From: Asterochloris sp. CNOR1
Taxonomy: Eukaryota > Chlorophyta > Trebouxiophyceae > Trebouxiales > Trebouxiaceae
NCBI GenBank assembly: GCA_963969365.1
Contig: OZ017752.1
Location: 310,001-374,000, forward strand
DNA length: 64,000 bases
Direction: 5' to 3'
Shown here: piece after piece, positions 1 through 10,428 of the stretch
How the letters are laid out: every line of letters starts with the position of its first letter
How positions within the stretch are numbered: the stretch's first letter is position 1
The notes under the pieces: generated by a model
What the model was told of the DNA's origin: nothing
What the model saw: the letters and a program-made list of their open reading frames with translations, nothing else
Databases searched by the model: none
Translations under genes and position numbers: made by a program

Positions 1-3000
1 AGGCCTGCGGTCTGCAGCTGCTTGTACCCCTCAACGCTCACAGCCGCCACCCCCAGGTCCGCCGGCGCCAGCATGTCAAACAGCTCTTGCTGCAGGTTGT
101 CCCGCTTGTCCGGGGCCACACACACCACCTGGTGGGCCAGGCTGTACTTGAAGGTAAACTTCATCTGCGGCTGATCCAGGGTCAGAATCACGCTCAGTGG
201 GTGCACCTGCAGGGGCACATGAGGCACACAGTCGTGGTCCAGGACAGCTGCAGCTTCAGGGCTGGGGCTTGCACATCAATCAACAAACTCTGGGCTGGAT
301 TCAGTGCCATGCTCAGGGAGGCACGTGGCCTGCAGAGGCACATTCATGCACTGTCATGGCTTTGAGCAGCTTCAGATACAGGGCTTGGGCCTGCACAAAG
401 CACCAACATGCAACCTTTCTGTTGAGTTCAATGTCACAGCTTCACATCAGGGGTTGGGCCTGCACAAAGAGGCGACAGGCATATTTCTGTCTGGGTTGAG
501 TGTCATGCTCAGGCAGCGGGCGCCTTCATGGCCCAGGATATACACAGTTGCGACCAGGGACTGCTTCAAATCCAGGGCTTGGGCCAGCATAATGAGGCAA
601 AATGCATACTTAAGGCTGGGCCTAAAGTCACGGCCTCAACTTGAGGGCCTGGGCCTGCACACAGGAGCAATATGCGTGGAGAGCTTTGCTTTCAGAAATC
701 AGGTCTGGATTGACATGCAGGTCAGCAGAATCTTGCAGCACGAGCAGTCTAACGGGGCGCTGCCGGAATACAACCCAACATGTGAAGGTCTACATAGCAT
801 GGTTGCAGAAAAGCATGGCACCAGTCACCTCCACAGCATCAGCTCGCGCATCAGCTGCATCCTCAGCAGGGGTCGCAGCATCCTCAGCAGGAGCTGCTGG
901 CCCAGTGGGCACCTTGCGCCGCTTGGCTGTCCTGCCCTCTGCTGCCTGCAGCACGAGCAGGAGGGGCATGTTTTTCCAGGCAGTTGGCTCAGCAGCGATG
1001 TATACTTGCCCCATGCAGCGCTGCTTGTGCATGCACACCCAAGGGCAGTCGTGCATGAGCGACGGGCCAGGCAGCATGCTGCGCCCTGTTATCAGCATCA
1101 GGTGCACACAACTGCGCAACACAGCAGGTAGCCCTTAAAAGTCCTCTTGGCTGCTATCGATGCCGCCACATGATGTAGTATTGCCTCGAGCAGCACCATG
1201 CGCTTCCCCACCACAAAGCAGTGTAGTCAGCATCATGTGGCCGCACAGCAATTCCATGAAGGCTGACAATGCAGCAGAACAATGATGGCTTTCTGGTTGC
1301 ATGATAGCACCGTGGAGAACAGGCAAGCACAGCCATACAGCAGCTCCCCACCTCCACAGCGTTCCCTGCCACTGCCATAGCGTCCTCATAGCTGCCCTCA
1401 ATGCTCACGCTGAATGCGCTGCATGCCAGTGTCTCGCTGCACACCATGCTGAGGTGGGTGTACAGAACATACAGGGGGATGGGCAGCAGCTTGACTGATG
1501 GAGCCTCTGCTTTTGCCTGCAGGACGGCACGCCCAGATCTGGAATTCTCAAGAGCAGATGGGCACAGAGGATACAGCACATAGAGCGGGGTGGGCGGGCG
1601 GCAGTTTAAGGAGAAGGGCCTCCGCCTCGGCCTGCAAGTCAGCAGAACAGGTTACTTTGAGGCAGGCGCACAGCACACACAGCGGCTGGACAGTCGGCGC
1701 CTCTGCGTCAGCCTTGGCGGGCAGACCAGCAGATCATGTCAGCCATGCTGCCACTTGCAGGCATGAGGGCAGCACAAGGGCTTGTGTGCTAACATCCATG
1801 AATGAAGAGCATTGTGAGCCTGCAACCCTGATTGATGCTTGGTCACCCAGCAGCACCTGCCGGATAACACTGTCCCAGCTGGTCACTCTCCAGTGAAAAC
1901 TTGACAAGCTGGTTGACACCAGTTCTTGCACATGTCAAACAGTGGGAGCACAAGGCACACCCAGCAGTGGCATTGACGTTGCCTGCACAATGCAGCCATT
2001 GCCATCCAAAGGCCTGGCTGTGTCTCTCAAAAGCAGCCACGTAGCCAGCCGGGGCAGTCACCTGTAGCGTGGGGCGCTTCAGCTTCTCCCGCATGGCATC
2101 CGAGACTGCCGTCATATTCTTCAACTCGTCCACCAGCTGCCGTGCACGATCCCGCTTCCCTGCCAGCACCTTCCTCTTGGCCGAGGCCTCAGCCTCCAGC
2201 GCCTTCAGCCGTGCTTGCTCCTGCAGGTGCACAGGAGGCTGCAAGGGTCACCGAGCTTGCAGGGGAAAGCCATGGCTGCAAAGCCGGATGTCACACTTGT
2301 AGCTGGGCTTGCTTCTGCATCGCAGCACATGTCACAAGACAGGAGGAGCATCCACAACCAGCAGCTCGTCTGGGCCAAGGCCTCAGCCTCCAGCATCCTC
2401 AGGGGCGCTTGCTCCTGCAGGTGCAGCAATGCCAGCAAGATTCACCAAGCTGCAGAGGGGGAGGTTGGGGGCAGGGCAGCACCCTCCCCTTGGCTGAGGC
2501 CTCTGCCTCACCACCGTCACCATGTCAAAATTGTCAAAAGCATGGAGGACCAGCAAGCATGGGCAGAGGCCTGCCCCCAGTGCATATGACCAGACTTGCT
2601 CCTGCAAAGCCGCAGATGCAGCAGATGCACCGAGACGGCAGAGCCATTTTCATTGCCTGCTCCCTTGGTTGCAGCCTCTGCCTCAAGCACATCTGGCCAA
2701 GCATCCTCCTGTGCTAGAGGGGAGGCAGAACTCGCCATGGGGCCCTGCTACAGCAGGTGCATCACCTGCCAGCAGATTCAAGCGTCATCAGGCCGCCAGG
2801 GGTTGGGGCGCCTCAAGCAAGGCTCAACATGTACTTTGCCTCTAAGCGCAGGCAGGAAATGTGGCACCATCCTACACGTTCCACAGTACAGGAGTGCAGG
2901 GGGCCGTCAGCAGCAAGCTCAGCAGCAGCCTCTCGCTTGCAAGACAGCACAGCACTGCCCCCAAGCATGAGTACTTGCCAACAACAAGGCAAGCCGTGGG

Positions 3001-4275
3001 CCCCTGACCCAAAGCCAGTAAGAGCCTGCAAAGCCAAACACCAGGCAATCTCCTCACACAAGGCAGCAGACTTGGACCAGCAAAGCCATCACCAGCTTAG
3101 CTAGGCAAGGAGCAGCTTCCCCCAGGGAAGCAGCAGCTCTTCCCACAGCAAGGCTGGCAGCAGGCTGCACCTCGATGCGGCACTGCTTCTCATGCTGCAG
3201 GCGGCGCAGCATGAGCTGGTGCTTGTAGCTGTCAGGGTTTTCAGCCTCGGACGTCAAGCCCTCTCTGAGCTCTGCAGGCGCCCTCCCCAGAAACTCTGCC
3301 TCGCTGATCAGCTCCAGATCCGTATCCTTCACAGCAGACCTCCCCGCATTGGCTGCACAGACATTTGATGAGGGTCAATAGAGGACAGGTGCAGGAAGCC
3401 CAAGCAATTTCAGAGGTGCTTGCATTCTGCTGCAGACATCTAGTAATGACGGTTAGGCACCTGGCATGCAGCCCACTGCAGTGAGTTGATGCTGACAGTG
3501 GACTGCTGGTTGAAGCGTCTTTCACAGGCTTTCTGCCAGGGCTACAGGCAGCCGATGGGTTTGGCATGCAGCACAACTGTGCGTTGGCATGCAGCAGAAC
3601 TCATGGAATCAGCAGCAGACACTTGGGCAAGCTCACAGAGCGAGCAGCAGACCTCTCAAAAAAAGACATACTGCTTCTGAGGGGCAAACATACGACATAA
3701 CAGATACAGCTCTGCATGCAAGGGCATAATCAGATTGCTTGGGAATGGCGCATTGTGTGCAACTGATGGTCTCATCCAGAACTATGAAGTCCCCATAAGA
3801 GCTCTACAAGAGGAGACAGACTCATCCAGCCAGTGCACCAGCACTGCAGCAGATTAACTCATGAAATGAAGTTGCACAATGGCAAACAGCATGTCAGCCA
3901 GAGCGCTTGACATGGCCAAGCTCTGCCCGGATGGACTGTAGCGGCAGAACTCACAGCTTTGCCAAGAGGCTCACCTGCAGCCGCCTCGCGCTCGTAGTAA
4001 TTCTTTTCATACAGCATGTTCTGCAGGACGACCAGCCGTTTGTCAAGGGAGTCCCTGGCAGCACTGGCTTGCTGCTTTGCCTCTGCAGCCTCCGCGACGA
4101 GCTTCTCGCCCAGGCCCCTCAGGCTGAAGATAAGCGACATCGCCTTGCCAGCGTGCATGTTCCTCAGGGCGGTGCCATTCACGCCGTCTCTGTGCTCGCG
4201 CACCATCTGTGCCGCCAAGTCTGTGAACTCTGTGCATTGCTTGCGGATGCGGTCAGCAGCAGACATGTCAGCCAT
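1..4275 (-). CDS. THO5: THO complex subunit 5 (THOC5-like), partial
   Basis: Subunit of the nuclear THO/TREX complex, which couples transcription to mRNA packaging and export. Exons (minus strand, 5' to 3'): 4275-3975, 3352-3171, 2220-2062, 1516-1352, 945-829 and 206-1; all phases agree, giving 376 codons before the window edge. Family landmarks are the VLQNMLYEKNYYEREAAA segment (the conserved LQNL.YEK of THOC5), LELISEAEFLGRAP followed by HQLMLRRLQHEKQCR, a basic coiled-coil segment in the third exon, LLPIPLYVLYTHL in the fourth, and VHPLSVILTLDQPQ in the last. The fifth exon is an Ala/Glu-rich linker with a KRRK basic patch. The ATG at 4275 follows a plausible 5' intron (about 4362-4281), so an upstream start is possible. 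The 3' end lies outside the window. The gene shares a 233-bp intergenic region with the divergent gene at 4509. Its introns hold many exon-edge echoes. Assignment is by remembered family pattern only. Confidence 0.82.
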
Positions 4276-4508
4276 GTCCCTGCAGGCAACAGTGCAGTTG
4301 TGTCGACACACATCAGGCACAACATCCGCTGGCAACCTATCAAAAGCATCAGGGAACTCACCGCGTGCAGCAGGTTGCAAGCTTGCTGCAAAGGTGCTAC
4401 AGATGGCTTCTGCAGGAGATCAGCTCAGGCTGCAGGGGGCATGACGATCTCTGAGCTTGATGTTGTTTCTTTCTGGGCGAACTCGAGTGCCATCATTCAG
4501 CAGAGGCC
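4276..4508. promoter_or_regulatory. Bidirectional promoter region THO5 / SHG1-like
   Basis: These 233 bp separate the start codons of the two divergent genes and must hold both core promoters and 5' leaders. A likely 5'-UTR intron of THO5 (donor GTGAGT near 4361, acceptor CTGCAG near 4280) lies within it. I see no convincing TATA box. Confidence 0.5.
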
Positions 4509-5563
4509 ATGACAGAGCAGGACGCCCAAACTGCCCAGGCTGTAGTGCAGTCTATCACAGACGACGGAACCCTGGATGACCTTCGAGTGCAGCTCACAAA
4601 GCAGCTCAAGCAGCATGTGAGTCTGGTACCTCTGGAAATGCTCCACACACAGCAACTTGCTGTCAACAAGGCTTCTGAAAGGGAGCACATGGCAGTCTGC
4701 AACCCTGCCTTGCTCAAACATCTGCCGTGCACCTGCTGCAGGCTGAGCTGCGGCAGTACATGGAAGACTTGGTGCAAGACAGCGACGTCTTTCAGGAGGG
4801 CAGGGCTGACCAGATGAGCAAGAAAGCCCTCATGGACGCTGTCAAGAGCGATAAGGAGAGATGGTGCGGGGGGCTGCTGTGGTGCATGGCAGTCTGCCTG
4901 TCGCTGCCTGCTCGGCCCCTCAACTGCAAGCCCTGACAGCAGGCAAGGGTAATGCACAGTGAGTAGAGAGCTGCTCTGGAACTGCTGCAGTCTGCCTGCC
5001 AAGCTGCCATCATTGCTACAACAGGAAAGCACTGCCGTCATGCCTCATACAGGCAAGGGTGTGTGGGATGCTGCTTCTTTTGGCGGTGCAAGCTGCTAGT
5101 GCAAGCCAGGCAGCTGCATCTACTTGTCACGAAAGCAGACCGGTGTGCACCTGTGGTCCTGTGCTGCAGCCCCTGCACGAGTCGTTGCGGACTGTCCCTG
5201 CACGCCTCTGGCAAGCAGCAGTGAGTGCAGGGTTCATAGCCACTGGATGCTGTCTGAAGGACTCGAAGTTGCAATTGAAATGTACTGAGCTGAGCAACAT
5301 GCTCCATCTGCAACTGCAGATGCACCGCTGGTGATTGGCCTTGCGTATCAATGAGTAGCCTTTCTGCCCTTTTCTTTTCCACTGTCCGCCTCTCAATATC
5401 TGCGCCCTTGCCTGGCTGCAGTCGGGACATGTTGGAGATGGCATCGGAAGTTGCACAAGACATCGTAACGCAGCCGCAGTATGGCATGGAGCAGCAGATC
5501 CACCAGCACTGCCGGCGGGCCCTGCAGACCGCCCAGCAGGGGCAGCAGAGCCGGCCGAGATGA
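4509..5563 (+). CDS. Small SHG1/BOD1-like protein
   Basis: Three exons, 4509-4616, 4742-4863 and 5422-5563, join in phase to a 123-residue protein. It is helical, acidic to neutral, and has no membrane segment. The N-terminal part (TDDGTLDDLRVQLTKQL, then a Leu/Glu-rich helix) resembles the SHG1/BOD1 fold, where a G-T-F/L-D-x-x-R helix opens the domain; that family includes a subunit of the COMPASS histone H3K4 methyltransferase complex and human BOD1. The C-terminal part (EVAQDIVTQPQYGMEQQIHQ) is consistent with plant members but I cannot prove the match. The start is the first ATG downstream of the divergent THO5 promoter and gives an uninterrupted first exon to the GTGAGT donor. The last intron (558 bp) is long compared with the protein. 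That it is a gene is fairly sure; the family name is tentative. Confidence 0.55.
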
Positions 5564-5959
5564 CCCGCAGCGTGAAGAAGTTGGGACATCTGGCGCCCAG
5601 GCGCATGCAGTGAGGGGAGAGCGCGACTGGCGAAGACGCGCTCTGGTTGGCAGATGGCAGCGGGGTATGAGGCCGTTATCAGAGGCAGCCTGTGGAGCCA
5701 ACAGTTTCTAAGACACGTTGCTGGTGTTGAGCGGTGCGGAGCTGTGCTGAGCTGTGCTTTGCTGGACCCACACCACACAAGGCTGAATGCTGCTTGCTGT
5801 ACATGAACAACATGAATTGAGCCACCTTCTTGGGACAGACTATCTGCAAGCTTTTGAAGATCTACACTGATGCTGCAGTCAAAGTCAGCCAGTCCAAGGC
5901 CAAGTCCTTGTCACACTCTTGTCTGGCGACCAGTCTGCATAAAACCCTGTAGACCAGCA
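5564..5959. other. Intergenic, 396 bp
   Basis: This lies between the stop of the SHG1-like gene and the start of the redoxin gene, both on the plus strand. It contains a short degenerate gctgtgctgagctgtgct-type repeat near 5735-5760 and no exon I can support. It presumably holds the 3' UTR of one gene and the promoter of the next. Confidence 0.5.
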
Positions 5960-8900
5960 ATGCTGCCCTTTGTCAAGCTGCCAAAAGAACAATCCACCAC
6001 CACCAAGGCAGCAGAAGCAGCAGAGGCCACCACACAGACTGGGGCCTCCAGTGGTGGGGGCATGCAAGGCATGTTCAGCAAGTTCAGGAGGCCGCACGAG
6101 GCAGCAGAGGCGGTTGTGCCCCTCCCAGGCACGGCAGCAGGGGCAGGGGGCCGCTCCAGGAAGCTCCTGCCCGGCCGCCCAATGCCCCACATCATACTGT
6201 CCACGGTGCAGGTGAGGCATAGCAATGTTTGTGGCCTTGCTGCAGGCCTGGCTGCCAACCTGTGCCAGGGCAGCAGTTCTGACAAGGCTGCATCTGTGGC
6301 AGCTGCTGCTGGGTGGTAGCAACCATCTGCACCATGCCAGCCCGCCTGCTCACCTGAACACAGCTGTACTGGATACGGCTCCGGGCAAGTGCTGCTGGGC
6401 TGAGCACCTTGTGCACATGCCATGTCAGCAGAGCTGGCGCTGCATGCTGCTCCACCTCAGCACGCCTCTGGCAGCCATGACTGATGGCCTCCCTGCACAG
6501 GCAGTCTGCTGGGTCCATGTCTCATGCTGCCTGCCCACAAAGTGTCTGAGCACCCACTTAGAGAGCGATGTTTTTGGTTTGCACTGAAGGTGACATGATC
6601 CAGTCCCAATCATCATGGTGCATGTCCCACTGCCTGCCCCTCCTGAGACTGATAAGGTGGTTGCCTGTGTGTTGCAGGCAACTGGAGTCGCCCTGGAGGT
6701 CTGTTCTGAAGCCTGCCTGCCTTCATTGCTGATGGCAGCTTCGCCTGGTCTGAGCCAGCTCCTCACGTACTCTGTTCTGCACTCAGCCTCACAAATGGCA
6801 CAGCAGTTGCCTGACGACCTGACCAGTCCTGCCGGGTGGAACATGAATAAAGTGTGCTGCTTGAGGGCAGCAGTTCCACTTCTCACAACACTGCCTCAGC
6901 TTCGGGTGAATGTGCTTGCACGTGCTTCACAGGAGTGCCTGCCAAACAAGCATGCCTTGGTGTCTGGCAGCAGCCCTGAATCGGCCCTGTTCAGCTACAG
7001 CCTGCCTCTCATCCCAGCTACTGCACTGCAGGGCGGCAGAATCGAGGTCGGCGCCCCCACCGGCAAGTGGCAGCTGATTGTGATCTACCGCGGCAAGCAC
7101 TGCCCCGTCTCCAGGTCAGCGCTGCACATGCCCTGTGATCACGCAGGCATGCCTGCATGTCCACACTGCAGCACCTGGCCCATGTAGCCAGGCCCCCTCT
7201 TTCCACAGCGCGGCGCATGCATGCACTGCACTGGAAGGAGACCTGGCTTAACCCCAATCATGGGCCCCTGGTTCACTCATGATTGTCCCTGGGTAGGCAT
7301 GCCCCTCTTGGGGGCGGCAGAGCCCGTTCTGCATATGTTTGGTGGTTGCAATCACTGTGGACCTGGCAGTTATGCTGCCAGTCTGCGTGAGTCCCCTGCA
7401 CTGGTGCCCGCAGGAACTACCTGGCCAGCATTCAGCAGCTGCACTATGAGCTGGATGAGATGGGCTGTGAGGTGCTGGCAGTGTCTGCTGACGGGCGCGA
7501 GAAGGCGGAGGGCTTCGTGAGTGCTGCTTTCCTTGCTTTTGATCATACTCCGCCGCAGTATGATGCTATGAGACTCGTGCTGTCTGCCTGGGATCGTCTG
7601 TTGGCTGTGCGAAGCGCGCCCTGATCAGACTGCCTGTTGCCCTCTTGGCTGCAAAGGAGATACGCTTGGTAGTACAGGCACTGCACATGTTAAATACAAA
7701 GCATGTCACCATGATCTGCTCCTTCAGGGCAGCTTGACACTGGTAGCACATCATGCCTGCATGAGTGTGTTTCTTTGGTTCACTCTGCACTGCAAAAGAG
7801 TCAGGTTTGCTGCCAGCATTGCTGCAGGGCCGCCAGTCTGCATGCTCAGCAGCTGCCCACCCGCTGATGTACCTGTCACATTGTGCTGTTAGCCCAGCAG
7901 GGTCAGCCTCGGTGTAGAGCTGCCTGCCCCCTCCCCCAGGCATGCCATCCCCTGAGAACTTGATCAAAGTGGCGCAGGCTGCAATTGCAAGGGCAAATTA
8001 TGATTATGCGCGAAAAGTCTCTGAAAGACCATGCCAGCTGCTGACTAACCTGTGCTGCTGCTGCTACATGCCGATATCTGCAGGATGCTGAAGTGAGACC
8101 TTGCTGTGCCTTCTTGCCTGCTGCATTGTGCTGGCCAACATGCCGCTTGCCGCTGGTTAGGCCAATGGCTGAGGGCAGGACAGCACCCTTTTGGTCAAAG
8201 AAGCCATGGTAACTTGACTGTTCTGACTTGCTGCTGGTGCAGGCTGAGAGCCTGAGGGCCACTGCGGAGACCAAGGACATCAACATCCGGATCGCATATG
8301 GCATGACTGTCATCCAGATGCGCATGTGAGTTTGAGGGGTTGGTGCACACACACATGTGGGGCAGAGCATAGTGATGCTCCGCCAGTCCTGCTTGTTCTC
8401 ACACAGCAGTGCCACTCTACGCTGCGCGCACCTTGTCCCTGGCTGCCTCAAGGTCAAGCCTGTTCACGAGCCAGCAAAGGACTGTAGAGAGTGCCACCCC
8501 TGAAAACCCTGAGCAGGTGTGTTCTCTGCCACTGCTGACGACGACTCCTCTGCCTCGTCTGCATGTACGTACTGTCCATTAGCAGACACAGCAATGTGTA
8601 CATTGCCAAGGCCTGCCTCAGTCCCCAGCCTGCACTGTCGACACCTGCTCCCTGCCCGTGCCTGCAGATGAGGCAGGCTCATCAGCAGGCCCATGCACCG
8701 CCTGCACCGCCCTCAGCTGCTGACACCTTCTCCCTGCCTGGCCTGCAGCTAGGGACTGTTTGTCAGGAAGCAATGCTGCGTCCTGAAGTGGCAGCGCTGA
8801 AAGCTGCCGCTCATCTGCCCTGCAGATGGGGCCTGTTCATCAGCAAGCCCAGGAATGTGCGTGAGGCTGACGGCCCCTTCCCTGAGCCAGCCATGTTCCT

Positions 8901-9930
8901 GCTGAACCCGGAGGGGTACGTCCACATCTGCGAGTACTCCAACTCACCCTTCTCGCGCCCCGACCTGCGCATTCTCATTGAGGGTAGGCGCGGTGTGCTT
9001 GTTCAGGAGCATGCCAAGTTGGGGCATGCCTTTTGGGCATCTGAGCTGTTGTCTCTCTGTTCTGAGGTACAAGGCTTAGCCCAGCTTGGATGCTCTGTGG
9101 CGGAGTGCAACGTGAGACTAAATCCCCCTGCGCCCGCCGCGACCTGTCCATCCTCATCAAGATGAGGCTAGTGTGCCTGTATGGGACCTAGGCCAAGTCC
9201 ACTGTCAGTCCACATGGGCTGGCAGGACCTTGAAGGTGGCGGCTGCATGCATATTAACACTCCCTCTTTTGCCCTGACCTGGGGCTCCTACATGAAAGTG
9301 AGGGTTGACGCTGTGGGTGCTGCTGGGCTGTGATGTGCCGTGGCAGTGCCACCCCAGATGACTGGCATTCAGAGCATTCAGAAGTGCAGCTCCCACTCTT
9401 TTGCAGTATGGAGTCAGCATGCTTGTCAAAGACGTGTCGTCATCTGGGGTCATGGCCTCCTGACTCCCCTGCTTTGACAGGTGCCTCCACCACTTTTCAA
9501 AGGGTGTGGGCCCCATGCATGTCACTTGGAAGTGGCATCCCTGCAAGCTGCGCTGCTGGTTGGCACTCTGCAGGCTGCTGACTTAATATTGTCAGCGCGC
9601 TGAGCAGCCGAGGAAGACAGGCTGTGTATGCTTTACAGTGTCCTGTTGCAGCCTGTGAGAGACGGTGCTGTGCTTAAGGGGCTCCTGTCAACCAGGTCAT
9701 GCACTGCCCCGCCGTGTCACTGCAAGACCCTTATCATTTTTTGGGGACCTCACTACCACACCATTGTGCTGTGTGCAGGCATCCGCTACATTGAGGAAGA
9801 GTCCTATCCAGGTCAGCTTTCAAATCGAAACCCATTATTGCCAGCTGCTGCACAAAGCACAACCAGTTGACAAGTGCACTTGCCTGCAGTTCGTGGCACC
9901 TATGGCATCCTTCCCATCATTGAAAAATGA
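5960..9930 (+). CDS. AhpC/TSA-family redoxin (peroxiredoxin-like)
   Basis: Thioredoxin-fold peroxiredoxin-like enzyme, expected to reduce peroxides or to act as a thiol redox partner. Seven exons: 5960-6211, 7032-7114, 7414-7516, 8243-8325, 8826-8983, 9779-9811 and 9890-9930; total 753 nt, 250 residues, all phases consistent. The first 84 residues are low-complexity and basic (repeated Thr/Ala/Gly, RKLLPGRPMPH) and may include a targeting sequence. The domain follows: WQLIVIYRGKHCPVSRNYL with the likely peroxidatic Cys108, then GCEVLAVSADGREKAEGF, a YGMTVIQMR segment, WGLFISKPRNVREADGPF, AMFLLNPEGYVHICEYSN, and a final IRYIEEESYPVRGTYGILPI. The order matches the stand-alone redoxin-domain family whose bacterial members read RGxxCPxC; here the second Cys is Ser111. 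Introns are large (up to about 820 bp). A TGTAA signal lies about 165 bp beyond the stop. Confidence 0.85.
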
Positions 9931-10428
9931 AGCATGGCTCCCGCAACTCACAAGCTCCAAGCCTACCTTTCGCACTCACAATTGGCAGCCCAGCTTGCCC
10001 CCAAGTGCTGTACATGCTTGCAATGTTGCAAAAGTGTGTACAGATGGACTTTGTATTCCTGTACCTGGCCACTCATGTAGATGTCTTTTCCCCTGTAACT
10101 CTGTTGTGCATGAGCGTCAGCTTCCTTCAATGTCAACAGCATTTTGGGTGAGGCTGCCATGGCTGCTGCTGTGAAGGCAACTGCATGCCCAAGGTCTGAT
10201 GTGTATACCCCAGAAGGCAGCTGAACAAAAGAAGGTGCTGACGCGTATTAAATCAAGTCATCTGGTTCACTCTATATGGCTTGGAGCAGCAAATGCAAAT
10301 TGCAGCATGCCATGCGACTGATGGGCTGCCAGAGAGCTGGGAGACGCCCTGAGTGGGCTGTCAATCATACAAAAAAGTGTTGTCGAAAGAATTTTGAGTT
10401 TTGCACATGGCAGCTGAGTGAAGGTCTA
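9931..10428. other. Intergenic, convergent 3' ends, 498 bp
   Basis: This separates the stops of the redoxin (plus) and DHAR (minus) genes. Apart from the TGTAA at 10094 I see no gene, RNA or repeat. It should consist mainly of the two 3' UTRs. Confidence 0.5.
10094..10098 (+). terminator. Probable poly(A) signal TGTAA of the redoxin gene
   Basis: A TGTAA pentamer, the standard chlorophyte polyadenylation signal, stands 164 bp after the redoxin stop codon at 9930 and before the convergent DHAR gene. Confidence 0.5.

Noticed and set aside
240-690. CRISPR array or satellite
   Set aside because: Units are strongly diverged, spacers are not distinct, and the units resemble the neighbouring exon edge; the genome is eukaryotic.
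304-1131. Plus-strand open frame of 275 codons at the left edge
   Set aside because: It runs antisense through THO5 exons and the echo array. It has no family features, and the minus-strand exons have consistent phases and clear THO5 motifs.
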